DNA of 64,000 nucleotides from Xenopus tropicalis (Eukaryota > Chordata > Amphibia > Anura > Pipidae). The translations under genes were made by a program, and so were the position numbers. The notes under the pieces were generated by a model. It did not search any database. It was given only the letters and a program-made list of their open reading frames with translations, and had not been told where the DNA came from. Shown in pieces: positions 44,968 to 57,600 of the stretch. Location: the NCBI RefSeq assembly GCF_000004195.4, contig NC_030677.2:103018329-103082328 (forward strand), given 5' to 3'. Numbering within the stretch: the stretch's first letter is position 1; each line of letters opens with the position of its first letter.

Positions 44968-45340
44968 CCTATACTGCCTGTGTGTATGGCACACACAGGC
45001 AGCATACGGCAGGCAGAGTATGGCACATACAGACAGCATAGGGCTGGCAGAGTATGACACATATAGGCAGCATAGGGCAGGCAGAGTATGGCACACACAG
45101 GCAGTACAGGGCAGGCAGAGTATGACACATACAGGCAGCATAGGTCTGGCAGAGTATGGCACACACAAGCAGCATAGGACAGGCAGAGTACTGCCTATGT
45201 GTGTGCCATACTCTGCCTGCCCTACCCTGCTCGTGTACCATTCTCTGCCTGCCCTACCCTGCCTGTGTGTGCCATACTCTGCCTGCACTATGCTTCCTGT
45301 GTGTACCATACTCTGCCTGTCCTATGCTGCCCTAAACTTC
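44968..45340. repeat. Minisatellite array with orientation switches
   Basis: The unit is about 31 bp, roughly GGCAGAGTATGGCACACACA followed by GGCAGCATAG. About six units run in one direction from 44990 to 45190. The array then inverts, and about four units run in the opposite direction to 45335. At its left edge 44973-45002 is a 12-bp perfect hairpin (CTGCCTGTGTGT / ACACACAGGCAG). The long open frames across it are a by-product of the repeat. Just upstream (44770-44925) is a looser repeat of CATTGTTCACACCTCAG. Confidence 0.85.
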
Positions 45341-48300
45341 TTTCACATAGGAATTAATGGTGATATCCCTACAGTGAGCATCAGCCATTTTGGTTTTTTG
45401 CTGCGCTACCACCATTAATGTGGAAATGGTCTTAAAATTTCTTGTGATAATATTCGTGTGGTTTGAAGTGGGTGTGGTTTTTAAAAGGGGCATGGTCAAA
45501 ACTGTCTTACATTATCTGCCCTCCACCATGTAGGACAGAAAAATTCTGGCCCTTGGTACAACAGAAGTTACACTATTAGCTAGTGTTGTCTTTTGCAATA
45601 TGTGGCCACAAGTGCTTTCTGGGTTTTCTGTCCATTGTGAGAGACTGGCTGGTGTGGGTGCAACTTCAGACTACATTGCAGAGGTGATGTCAGACCACTG
45701 CCCAATCAAATCAGCTCAAAATACACTCTGGCTAACAGTAGCACTTATCATGTGTTGTTTTTAAACAGAATACTCTTTTTTTTTAAAGGATCAGTAATGT
45801 CAAAAAACTGAAAATATCTGTTAACATTTAGTTTGTGTATGTTGATCTACACAGGCATTTCTGGGGTTGCTGCCACCCTCAACTCATGCGCTCTGCATTT
45901 ACCTTTTTGACATCAAAGCAAATCAAGGGGTGGCTGCATCTTTAAAAGTGGAATTTCCCTTTTGAAAAAAAGAAAGTTGGGTCTTTGCCATCCCTGGTAA
46001 ATGGCCTCTCTCAGCTGCCAATAAATTAACTATGTATTTCTTGGCAACAAATGTCCTATTTTATATAAAAGAGGATTCGTTCTATAGTTTTGTGACATTT
46101 AACCCTTGCTTACCTTCCTGTGTAAGAACTTAACGCATTGCATTCTACAAAACTTATCTGTTATCTACTGTGTAATCTGTGCCTTTTCTACTATTTTAGC
46201 TCAACTATTTTTAGCTGCCCCCATGACTACACATCTTGTTTATATAAATAATAATAGTGTTTCTAAAGCAAACACACAACTTTTACAAGCAGGGAGCTTA
46301 CCCCTCTTATTGTGACCACATTTTGGGGGGCACAACCCACCCTTTGTCAGGATACAACATTTGTGCTAACAAAATATTTAAGGCACAAATAGTCCTGCCT
46401 CTTTTTCCCAACATCCCCCACAGTACAGTGCAAGTCTAAAACCACACTTGAAATCCATAGTGAAGCTTAAGCCACATACTGTAGTCCATAGTCCACTTCA
46501 GTGTAAAGCAATATATAATTGTGTTACTAGTGTTTCCTAATAAGATGGGTTAATACATTTTAACCTATTCCTCCTCTATACCATAATGCAAATATAACAA
46601 CTTATGCAGAATGTTAATTACTGCCCCAGGATTACTACCATTATATACCTTTTTTCTATCCTGACCAGCAAAATTATCTGCCTATTTTTCCTTTTTTTAA
46701 CTCTTTTTATAGATAATCTTGCTGGTGGGGATAAAAAAGGTAAAGAAGGGTTTTTTTTTATTTACTATACTGGCATCTGTTCCCCCCAAAAGGTGTTGCC
46801 CTAGGTACCACAGGCCCACTACTGCCTACATGGTAGATATGGCCCTGGGTGTTTCTACACCATGTAGAGTGGGTAATGGCTAATATTTGCTATGTGTCCA
46901 CCACCCCAGTTTTGTTTATTTGCTTTATATTATTGAGACATTCATTTAATTATGATCCATGCCACACCACCCTTTTCATTAAGGTTCTTTCTAAGCTGTG
47001 ACTATGTTATGTGTTCAAACACTTAACCCAAAACTGTGTCTGAGAGCATACAAGAGGCGTGAGGCTTGGGTAGATAAGCAAAGTCCAAATATCTTATTTG
47101 TGCTTCTACCTGTTGTTATAGGGACATATAGCATTTTTAAAAATCACCCTTATCATGTAGAAAATGATGAATAGCATATGCTGCTTGACTTCAATCTGGG
47201 AACAAAGGCTTAATTAAAAAAAGTAGGCCCCAAATGTTGCATATTATATGTTGGGCTCCTATACCAGCATGTGTAAATGCACTTTTCTTTCTATACTCTA
47301 TTTAACAGTGGACTTACTTCACGACATGTTGTACACTATTGTTGCTCCCTACCTAATGAAAGGTAAAGTCACAGATGTCAAAAGGTATGCAAAAATTACT
47401 TAGGAGGAGATCTTCCAAATAGCTAGATCATACAACAGATTTTTAATAAATCATTTGAAGTGATGTGGGCCTTCTTAGCCTTGTGCTGACCCAAACATGG
47501 CCAACCGCCAGGTTTTAGGCTGGCCCACACAGCAGTAAACCATCCAAGTACTGGAACATAGGTTGGTATTTCCTGGCTGACAATCCACTCTAGGGAGGTG
47601 CTAAACAATTCAAAATAACAACATGATATTGAGCAGCCAATAACTAGTCATACATCTACTAAGTACTGGCCTCTGATTATACAACCCAGTAGGTGAAAAT
47701 GTACTGTTAAAAAATTGGAAGGTAACCATGTCTTGGCCATGAGTGTGACCCTCCTACCCCCTGATCCAATTTCAGAGCTTTTTCAAATGATATACTGGAC
47801 CTTCGATTCATCCCTGCCTGTCCTAATTTAAGGGCTGCTGCCTTAGCTTTCAATTTTACAATTCAGTCCTTACATGCAACCATTTTACATATGATACAGA
47901 AATTTAAATAAAGGAAATTGTACATTACATAGGACCTCCTATATTCACACACTGACAACAAATAAAAATAGCGCATTCAATATTTAATCTAAAAACCTCA
48001 GTATATACAAAGGTAATACCAAACGCTCACAAAGGGTTATACCTTTTCCAAAAGAATCTAATAAACATCCGACACAAAAATGTAGCTTTTTTCTAAGCAA
48101 TATCAGTTTCAGTCTACAATATATTACAAAACATTAATACTTGCTACTAGATGGGACATTTTAGCGCCAATAATATCAATTTTACAGCCAATATCATCAA
48201 CAGTTCCAGAAAATTCTAATGACAGATTGGCTATTTTACATTTAAGATTTTTTTGTCATACTGAGATGGGATGAAACATTCCACTCTCTTTCCAACATTT

Positions 48301-49019
48301 GATTCTATTTTAGAACTTGTTATTATACCTAGCATTACTTGCTGAAGCATTATTACTGGTGCCTCCGCAGTTCATTGACTGTGTTAAAAGCTTGAAGCGT
48401 TGAAATGACCGCTTAGTATTATTATCATTCCCAGACAAACAGAGGTGATTAATGACTAATGGAAACATTATTCAAGTAAACTGAGTGCTGTAATACACTC
48501 CACACTAAAGTAAGAAACATTCTTCTCTTTAGAAAATATTCCCCTACTCATAGAGCAAATATATAGAATAAGTACAGTTTTGTATAATGATATTAGAAAA
48601 AGCAATAAAAAAATATATATACCTCGAACAGACTCACACCCTACTATGTGCCTTCATAATATCCAGAGAAGAAGCTAGAGTTGGGTGCTGGCCATATTCA
48701 CGCAGTGCTCCGCTGCTATAACACCATAGAAAAAAGGGAAAAGGCATACTCCTCTATAAAAAAAAGTGCCGCCAGCCATGTTTTTACAATAAATGGAATA
48801 AACTACTTTTTTTTAGAGTGTGGCATTTTCCCCTTATTCTATAATGATATTAGGAGTTATATTTTGATGAGAAAAAAATAAATTGCAGCTTTATCCATAA
48901 ACTACAAATATTTTTTTAAGATATTAAACATAATTGAATGTCAAATGGTCAGTTATGCTCTGCTCCAGCATAACTCCAGGATGCCCTGTGTGTCCTCAGC
49001 TAGTGACACAACCTTGTGA
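45341..49019. other. Long stretch without a supported gene
   Basis: No gene was recognised. A dispersed repeat fragment lies near 46790-46850. A single exon-like frame at 47309-47384 (acceptor TTTAACAG, donor AAAAG|GTATGC, 24 codons reading DLLHDMLYTIVAPYLMKGKV) is the only coding-like signal, and no partner exon was found. Confidence 0.4.
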
Positions 49020-49295
49020 CTAGTGCTGAGCAAATCTGTCCTGTTACCCCCAATAATTTGTGAAATTATGGGAAGATTCACGAAAAGGCAATATGTGGTT
49101 TTTTGATACGATATTCTCTCAGCAACTTTTTTCACACCTACTTTTTCCATGGAAAATACATGTGTTTTTTGTGGCAACTTTTTTCGCAACATCCTTTTTT
49201 GGGGTCTATTGGTGTGTGGGCGTGTTTCTGTGGAAACTTTTCACAGCAAATTTTTGTGCTAGTTTCGTGAAAATATTTTGCCACAAACTATCACT
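49020..49295. repeat. hAT-like MITE (TAGTGCTGAGCAAATC type)
   Basis: The left end TAGTGCTGAGCAAATCTGTC and right end AAACTATCACTA match the 25173-25418 family imperfectly. Confidence 0.5.
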
Positions 49296-49759
49296 ACTTC
49301 TGACATCACTGCTGGTCTAAGGGACCTGGAGACAGCCAGAAGCCAGGGACATTATTGGAGACTTTAACTGAGGTTAAATATAACTTCAGAAACAAATTGA
49401 GATTGTTTAGTTGTGTTTAAATGAACTGGAAAGCATAGCACAGGAAATACCTATTTAGGGTACAATGGTAATTATACTTTAGTTACCATAGGATGGAATT
49501 TTTAGGAAGGGGTAGTAAATTTTTTAGAGGAAGAGGAATACCAAGTATGGGAATGGTTAATAAATTGAAGCAACAAACAAGTAATGTAAGATTGAACATA
49601 AAGGGACCAATATTCAAAAAGTTTGTATAGGTCAGAAGCAAGTTGTTTGCCTTATTAAGGTTTTTTAAATCCAAATTTTCAAACTGAATTTTCCCCGTAT
49701 TTGAAATATTTTGACTCCACAATTGAACTTTGTAGCTAGTTTTTTGTTTTTTTTTTAAC

Positions 49760-50373
49760 TTAAAGGAATACTGTCATGGGAAAACAAGTTTTTTCTAAAC
49801 ACATCAGTTATTAGAGCTTCTCCAGCAGAATCCTGCATTGAAATCTGTTTTTAAAAAACATATTTTTTTATATTTAATTTTAAAATTTCACACGGGGTTA
49901 GCCATGTTTTTCATTTCCCAGGGGTCCACGGCCATGTGACCTGTGCTTTGATAAACATCAGTCACACTTTACTGCTGAGCTGCAAGTTGGAGTGATATCA
50001 CCCCCCTCCCAGCAGCCGATCAACAGAACAATGGAAAGGGAGCAAGATAGCAGCTCCCAGTAGGAATCAGAATGGCACTCAAAAGTAAGAAATCCAAGTC
50101 CAGCTTGGGACTCCTCCAGTTACATGGGAGTAGGAGAAACAATAGGTTACCTGAAAGCAGTTCTAATGTGTAGCGCTGGCTCTTTCTGAAAGCTCAGACT
50201 CAGGCACAATGCACTGAGATGGCTGCCTACACACCAATATTATTAAAAAAAATATATTTGTTAGTTGAAGAATAACATTTTAAATGGTAGAGTGAATTAC
50301 TGTATTGGCTGTGCAATCAGTGTAATTTAGAAATTAAAAGTATACCATAAAAATCATGACAGAATCCCTTTAA
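49760..50373. repeat. T2-type MITE copy 4, complete
   Basis: 614 bp from TTAAAGGAATACTGTCATG to CATGACAGAATCCCTTTAA, with TTAA at both ends. It is the best preserved of the four copies in the window and serves as a reference for the others. Confidence 0.8.
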
Positions 50374-51814
50374 TTCTCTCCCCTTCTCAGATCATATAAT
50401 TAGTGCTCAATGGAATTTGTGTATATTTTCTAAATAATGAATGCACATATATTATATGTAATATTACATACTACATTCAATGATATTATAAATAGATGTT
50501 GTAGTGAGTGACAATATAATACTAAAAATCAATAGAAAACACATTTTTACCAGGCTAATTTGCTGTTTTTTACTTATTAGTCAAATAACTTTATTTTAGA
50601 CCATACATAGTAATGTAGGCTGGAAAAAGACACACATCAATCAAATCAAATGTTTTGTGTATGTAAATGGAAGTGTATTTCCTGCCTCCCACTAATAATT
50701 CTTTCTGTTCTATCTGGATTAGGTTGGGCAGAAACCATTTTTATCTAACTTTGTGCACTGGGTAGTTACATGATATTTATCCTGAAAGTACACATAACAA
50801 ACAACCAAAGAAAATTCCATGTCACAAATGTTCAGAAATTCTGAATCTTTTATAACAGGTCAATAATGCCTGTAATAAGGATATAGATAAGCAAACATAT
50901 GGCAATAAACTCAGACTTTAGTCTTATAGTAACACAAGTATGTCAAGCTGAAAGTTTACTGTACAGTAAACAATTTCTCCTAAAACTCACCTTCTTGCAC
51001 TTGACAATCTGCATAATTTTAGAAGATGATTAAAGTTTATCACTTTAATCATCATCCTCTCAACTGGTACCTGAGGTACCTGAACCAGTTGTGCATCACT
51101 TGCAATAATAAAAGGCTAGTGACAGGGTCAGGAAGGGCAAGAGGTGACATGGGGGTGGAAAAGTTATTGCAGGGGAAAAGGAAGTGGTGCACAGTACCAC
51201 CCCGCATCAGTCAGCCACAGCAATGTCCTGTCTACCCATCCACACAACTGTTAGCGCCTATGCTATAGGGCTGGGGTCCCCAACCTTTCTTACTCGTGAG
51301 CCACAGTCAAATGTAAAAAGACTTGGAGAGCAACACATAAATCATAAAAGTTCATGGAGGTGCCAAATAAGGGCTAAGATTGGCTTGCCCATGTCCCAGT
51401 GGAGTCTAACTTGCTATCACATGCACAAATAAGACTATAGTCAGTTATGATTGTTTTCATTGCTTTTGTGTGTCTTACAAATATCCATTTCCATATCCAA
51501 ATGCATTAGCTCTATGCACACTATCTGCTCAATATCCAAGGGGTTGGTGAGCAACATGTTGCCCAAAAGCCACTGGTTGAGGATCACTAGTATAGGGCAT
51601 TTCTGTGTTTTTTTGTTTGTCACAGCTGGCGGTGGAATGCTTGCCATTTCGGCACTTATATCCAATCGTTATTACGCAAATAGCGGACTGGTGGTTGCCT
51701 AGTTTCACTTGCCTATCCTGCTCCCTTGAGCAGGATAGGGCTGGCATGTCAGGAAGCCCAGGAAGGTTTGCAGGTAGTTCTGGCAAGCATTTTTTAAGGG
51801 GTATGTTGGACATA
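50374..51814. other. Non-coding stretch, possible hAT-like repeat at the right
   Basis: No gene was seen. From about 51270, GGGCTGGGGTCCCCAACCTT looks like the terminus of a widespread hAT-type repeat, and GGTTGAGGATCACTAGTATAG near 51575 may be its other end. The pairing is weak. Confidence 0.4.
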
Positions 51815-53395
51815 CAGGTCCTTTTCAAAAAATTAGCATATTGTGATAAAGTTCATTATTTTCTGTAATGTACTGATAAACATTAGACTTTCATATATTT
51901 TAGATTCATTACACACAACTGAAGTAGTTCAAGCCTTTTCTTGTTTTAATATTGATGATTGTGGCATACAGCTCATGAAAACCCAAAATTCCTATCTCAA
52001 AAAATTAGCATATCATGAAAAGGTTCTCTAAACGAGCTATTAACCTAATCATCTGAATCAACAAATTAACTCTAAAAACCTGCAAAAGATTCCTGAGGCT
52101 TTTAAAAACTCCCAGCCTGGTTCATTACTCAAAACCGCAATCATGGGTAAGACTGCCGACCTGACTGCTGTCCAGAAGGCCATCATTGACACCCTCAAGC
52201 AAGAGGGTAAGACACAAAAAGAAATTTCTGAACAAATAGGCTGTTCCCAGAGTGCTGTATCAAGGCACCTCAGTGGGAAGTCTGTGGGAAGGAAAAAGTG
52301 TGGCAGAAAACGCTGCACAACGAGAAGAGGTGACTGGGCCCTGAGGAAGATTGTGGAGAAGGACCAATTCCTGACCTTGGGGGACCTGCGGAAGCAGTGG
52401 ACTGAGTCTGGAGTAGAAACATCCAGAGCCACCGTGTACAGGCGCGTGCAGGAAATGGGCTACAGGTGCTGCATTCCCCAGGTCAAGCCACTTTTGAACC
52501 AGAAACAGCGGCAGAAGCGCCTGACCTGGGCTACAGAGAAGCAGCACTGGACTGTTGCTCAGTGGTCCAAAGTATGTCATTCGGAAATCAAGGTGCCAGA
52601 GTCTGGAGGAAGACTGGGGAGAGGGAAATGCCAAAATGCCTGAAGTTCAGTGTCAAGTACCCACAGTCAGTGATGGTCTGGGGTGCCATGTCAGCTGCTG
52701 GTGTTGGTCCACTGTGTTTTATCAAGGGCAGGGTCAATGCAGCTAGCTATCAGGAGATTTTGGAGCACTTCATGCTTCCATCTGCTGAAAAGCTTTATGG
52801 AGATGAAGATTTCATTTTTCAGCATGACCTGGCACCTGCTCACAGTGCCAAAACCACTGGTAAATGGTTTACTGACCATGGTATTACTGTGCTCAATTGG
52901 CCTGCCAACTCTCCTGACCTGAACCCCATAGAGAATCTGTGGGATATTGTGAAGAGAAAGTTGAGAGACACAAGAGCCAACACTCTGGATGAGCTTAAGG
53001 CCGCTATTGAAGCATCCTGGGCCTCCATAACACCTGAGCAGTGCCACAGGCTGATTGCCTCCATGCCACGCCACATTGAAGCAGTCATTTCTGCAAAAGG
53101 ATTCCCGACCAAGTATTGAGTGCATAACTGAACATAATTATTTGAAGGTTGACTTTTTTTGTATTAAAAACACTTTTCTTTTATTGGGCGGATGAAATAT
53201 GCTAATTTTTTGAGATAGGAATTTTGGGTTTTCATGAGCTGTATGCCACAATCATCAATATTAAAACAAGAAAAGGCTTGAACTACTTCAGTTGTGTGTA
53301 ATGAATCTAAAATATATGAAAGTCTAATGTTTATCAGTACATTACAGAAAATAATGAACTTTATCACAATATGCTAATTTTTTGAAAAGGACCTG
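51815..53395 (+). mobile_element. Tc1 element with internal deletion, copy A
   Basis: 1581 bp, flanked by TA (51813-51814, 53396-53397). Inverted repeats of about 210 bp begin CAGGTCCTTTTCAAAAAATT. Each repeat carries the word AAAAAATTAGCATAT twice, outer and inner, which is the IR/DR layout of transposase-binding sites. The transposase lacks its first catalytic residue. A copy of equal length in opposite orientation is at 61901-63481. Confidence 0.93.
52143..53119 (+). pseudogene. Tc1 transposase, deleted at the first catalytic Asp
   Basis: Starts MGKTADLTAVQKAII at an ATG, with helix-turn-helix QKEISEQIGCSQSAVSRHLS and a second DNA-binding part, then runs to QWSKV. The next expected block, LFSDESKF, which holds the first catalytic Asp, is absent, and a change of frame follows. 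The second frame resumes at SFGNQGARVWRKTG and runs through VMVWGAMS, QHDLAPAHS (second Asp) and [11 protein letters not shown] (Glu) to GFPTKY at 53117. The missing piece is about 28 bases, judged from the family's usual sequence. The protein cannot be an active transposase. Confidence 0.9.
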
Positions 53396-53397
53396 TA

Positions 53398-53840
53398 CTT
53401 TAGAGTTATACAAGAACACAATTGCAGGCTGGCACCAATCCGGATTAAGCAGTTGAAACCAGGAGCCTTAAATTATTGTTTAACAGAATTTGGATTTATT
53501 TTACATTATTAATATATAAGAAAAAAAGCCTTATGCGTTTTTTGTCACCAAGACACACTTAATCATAGACTCATGTTATTGTCTGGAAGACTGATACTTA
53601 TCAGTTGCAAAGTGCAACATGTTCCTGGTTTAAACATTTGGTGTTTTCCAATTTTATTAAAAGGGAGATTGTTCATCTTTATGACACCTTAGTTTTACAT
53701 AGTTTAACCATTAAACTGTTACAGCTGTGAAATGATAATAATTTCTTGCAGGGTATTGAATGAGAAATTAGACATGTAACCATTTTCTTACCGCACTCCT
53801 GTAGAATCAGATCACACTCTCTTTTTTTGGCTGTTACCTG
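53398..53840. other. Non-coding stretch
   Basis: No gene or repeat boundary was recognised. Confidence 0.4.
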
Positions 53841-54088
53841 TAGTGATAAGTGAAATTTTTCAGCAAACTTGGATTCGCTGTGACATTCCACATTTTGTCA
53901 TTGGTGAAATTTTTCGCAAAACTGAAGCAACAATTTTGCGAGACAATTCCTTGCAGAATGAGGAATAAGACGTGGTCATGTCAAAAAAGATGTGCACATC
54001 AAAAATGTCTTGCGGTAGGGGCATTTTGCAAATTTTTTGCGTTTCAAATTTTTCAGGCGAATAGAAACATGACAGATTCACTCATTAC
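53841..54088. repeat. hAT-like MITE (TAGTGATAAGTG type)
   Basis: The left end TAGTGATAAGTGAAATTT and right end GACAGATTCACTCATTAC resemble the 25173-25418 family. Confidence 0.5.
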
Positions 54089-54295
54089 CTGTATTTGGAA
54101 TCCAGCAGACCTTGCCCCTTTACATGAAAGGAACTGTGATATCCACCACAGTGCCTCCACCTAGTAGACACTGAGGATTATACCTCAGCGGAATTTCACT
54201 AGGAAAAATAAAACACACACAGTTTGCAACAACAAAGATTAACTTTGTGGACCTATCTGTCTCACTAGCATATAAAACTGACTGCCTTGTTCGTA

Positions 54296-54640
54296 GTGCT
54301 TTAAAACAAACTCTTTTTGCCCCAAATGTAACAAAACTGGTGTTCATTTATTCCACTACCTATGGTCTTGTCCGAAGATTGGTAACTTCTGGAACATGGT
54401 GGAAAGATTCTTTAACCACAGGTTGAATGTAAATATAAAGTTATCTCCTAGTTTCGCTCTATTACACATTAAAAAAGAGGAGGTGTTATCAAGCATTTTA
54501 CCAGTCTCCTTAGCACAAAAAATTGATAAATTATTATTCTTGTTTATGGCTGCCTCTAAAAAAGCATTATTTTATTATTGGGTAAAAGAGGAAACCCCTC
54601 CTATAATAGAAATTATTTTTGCAACACTTCAATAAAATGA
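54296..54640 (+). pseudogene. L1/Tx1 ORF2 C-terminal fragment
   Basis: The frame reads CPKCNKTGVHLFHYLWSCPK and then IGNFWNMVERFFN, the zinc-knuckle-like end of L1 ORF2 proteins (C-x2-C...H...C). It continues to LFLFMAASKKALFYYWV and ends in a stop near 54635, followed by an A run. It is a short 5'-truncated LINE remnant with no host function. Confidence 0.7.
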
Positions 54641-57600
54641 AAAAAAAACTTACTGCCTACCTAGCACAGTCCTTTTTAATATCACAGTCCCACACTTTAC
54701 TCCAGAGGGGTTTAAATAATGTTCAGTTCAGTGTCCCTTCCCAAGAGCTCTTATACCCCTAGCAAGCGCTACCTGCCCCAAAGTACCTCTCCCTTTGAAT
54801 CAGGCAGTTGCTCCCACATAGCAGGCTCACAAGAACCACATGTCCTTACACATGGGACATACAAGGATGGCAACAGGCATCAACAGCAACAGAACAGGAC
54901 TCTCTCTAGGGCTGGAGTTCAAAGCTGTCCCAAGCTGAGCATTCCGCAGCCATAAATGTTGCTTGGAGCTCTTTCACTCCTTCCTGCTTTACTGGATCTG
55001 TCTGGCTCTGCAGCAGGGTTTCTTTATAAACTTCTGGTCCAAAACATGGATTTGGCTCCAAAGCAAGGCACTCCCGGCCTCCTCCTCTTTTCCCAGAGGT
55101 GCACTGGGGCTCCCAGCCAATTGGATTTCTCTCCCATCTGTAATGTGGCTGGATTATTTCAAAACAGAGGAAAAGGTTCTCTGATCTTCAACAGAAATAT
55201 ACACACTGTTATATTGAGACAAATTATGTACTAAGGGTTGCTACATTGCTGGCATTTCATCAGCCTGACTTGTAAAACTTATGTTTGAAGACAATGTGAT
55301 TGCTAGAAAATTAAAATGAAACAGAAGATAAGAATTCCCTTTTCTCTTTCAGGTCTTAGACTGTTAGCTCAATGCTAGCTCAATTATGAGGATGTTCTTT
55401 TGGATTATACACCCCTTCAGAGTGTTGAGAGTGAGCTGGTGAAGGAGGAGAGCATAGAGTAGTTGCTGAGAATTGAGTCTGTGAAGGACAGGGATTTTGC
55501 TATGCAAAGGTGGGACTAAGCTAAGAACGGAAAGATGATTGGGAAACATGAGTAGGCTTAAGGCTATGGAGCAAAGAGGAAGTGATCAGAATTCTGCTGA
55601 CATATTTTTTAGGAAGTAGGAAGAGAGAACTGGGCTGGAACAGTGATGGACAGTGTGGGGTAAGTACTGTTCTGGAACAGACAAAGAGAGTAAGCATACA
55701 TCACGCTGAACTGGTGAGTGACGTGGGTTATCTGAGGGAGGGGGTTATGTTATACAAGGAGCTGATGCTGGGCTTCAGAAATTTGAACAGACATATACAG
55801 GTCCCTATAGCAAGTAAACAACTTTTTGTTCACCCAAGAACATGTTTACAAAAAAGGAGACAATAAATCCTGTGTTTCTTTTGATAGAGGACTCAATGTG
55901 TGCTTATGGCTGTATTTACATAGACCTTTCTGATAAAGCTTTCTTAGTTTTTATCTTTCCTTCTTTAAGCTACTATACATCTTTATAACTACTTTGCTAG
56001 CACTATAACTATTATGCTCAGTAGATCAGAATGTAAATTGCAGCTGCAGCTTATTGTATTCATGCCCATGCCACAAAGGCCATAATAATAAGTACAGTAA
56101 GTTAGTAATTATTTTTTTTTTTTATTAGACCTTAATAAGGAAACATTGACATTTATACCTTCCTGTACAGAAACCAGGAGATACATACAAATAAACACCT
56201 GTACAATGCCAGACACTGCTGTATTTACATTTAGAAACAGATATTATAATAGATACAGCAAAAAGGAAATCGGAATTTTGTCCCTGGAAATAATTTTTAA
56301 TCAGATTTGTTCCCAGAAAATTTTTTTGCAAGTAAAGGAAATTCAGAACCACTTAGTGTTACTCAGAATCATGTTTGAAATTGCTGGACGCATTGGTAAT
56401 GCCAAGACTTTGTGTTGTTGCTAAATGAATGCCTGTAGTAAGCTTGGAAATTGAAACTTATATGTTATGGGTCAAAGATCTGATGGGTGGAGCTTTACTA
56501 TAAAATTTTGAGACACTTTCCAAGCTGCAAAGTACTGCAATACTAATAAGAAGAAAAACGTTCACCAAGGGAAGGCTGTGAGTAATATTTACTTTATCTT
56601 TTTGCTGCCAGATCATTGACATGTATAAGATACAGCTGTGCCCAGATCTTGATCTCAGTGCAGCTTGAATAAATGTTTCATGTATTTTACACTTAAACAA
56701 GAACTAATTGTACCTTTTAAGATGATGTAACAAACCTGATGAAAACAAAAGGAAACTCAAATGTAAAATATTTTGATATTCTCTTAGGGACAACTTTTGT
56801 GATGCTGACATATAATATTGCATTGTCTTTTGCATTTACTAAGTAAGAAAGTCAACAAGTCTTTGTTAAAACAAATAATGCTGCCCTGTATTAATTGACC
56901 AGATCCATACAGGTTAGTGTTAGCAATACAAAGATGTTTTTCATTGAAATAGTCACTAGGAGAAGGTATTCATGGCAATGGTCATTATGGCAAAAATGTC
57001 TATGTCCATGGCATCATAACGATAGCCTCCATGCTGATCCTTACCACAGCAATGTTTGCTTTCTTAGCTTTGATAAATTGTAACATCCCAGAAGAGTGGT
57101 GAATGGGGAGAGCAAATTTAGGTGAGGCATTCATAAACCTTACGTTACACAACTTATTGCACCTCATTCCTTCTCCGTGGTCTGTTTGCTTAGGGGCCAC
57201 CAACCTTGCCTCATCCTCCAGCAATCTGGCCATACAACATTCAAAGTTGAAGGTTTGCTATATTTTTTACCTTGATGTTATCCACATTTATGCAGAAATC
57301 CAAGTCATGTAGAGATTCAGCCACACCTCCACACTGGAACATGATTTATTATTACTATTGATGTTTAAAAATGTCTACTACAGATAGTAAATAGTGGTCC
57401 AACCCTACAGCTTTATAGCCTTATAGTCAATTTGCTTTTAAAGAACAAGTTGGAAATAGAAACAGCTCCTTTAAATGATAAGCAAAGCTGGTATGTCCCA
57501 GAATGTTAGCGCAAGAGCGTGAGGGTCATCAACCTGTGGATAAACGCTTATTCACAGGCTGACTGAAGTAACAGACAGACATTTGCTTGCAATTATTTCA

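Noticed and set aside
44968..45340. Possible CRISPR-like array
   Set aside because: Units are contiguous without unique spacers, switch direction, and the genome is a vertebrate one; it is a minisatellite.
44854..45418. Open frames of 80-171 codons on both strands, rich in Cys and His words
   Set aside because: They arise from the 31-bp minisatellite; the repeated peptide is a by-product and no start, splice or homology supports a gene.
47455..47600. Minus-strand segment with AGTACTTGGATGG, like the 3' part of 5S rRNA
   Set aside because: Only about 13 bases match the 5S gene; the internal control boxes and ends are not recognisable. At best a 5S-derived SINE remnant.
52058..52634. Minus-strand frames of 124 codons
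   Set aside because: Antisense to the Tc1 transposase; the same frames recur at the second copy because the element is repeated.
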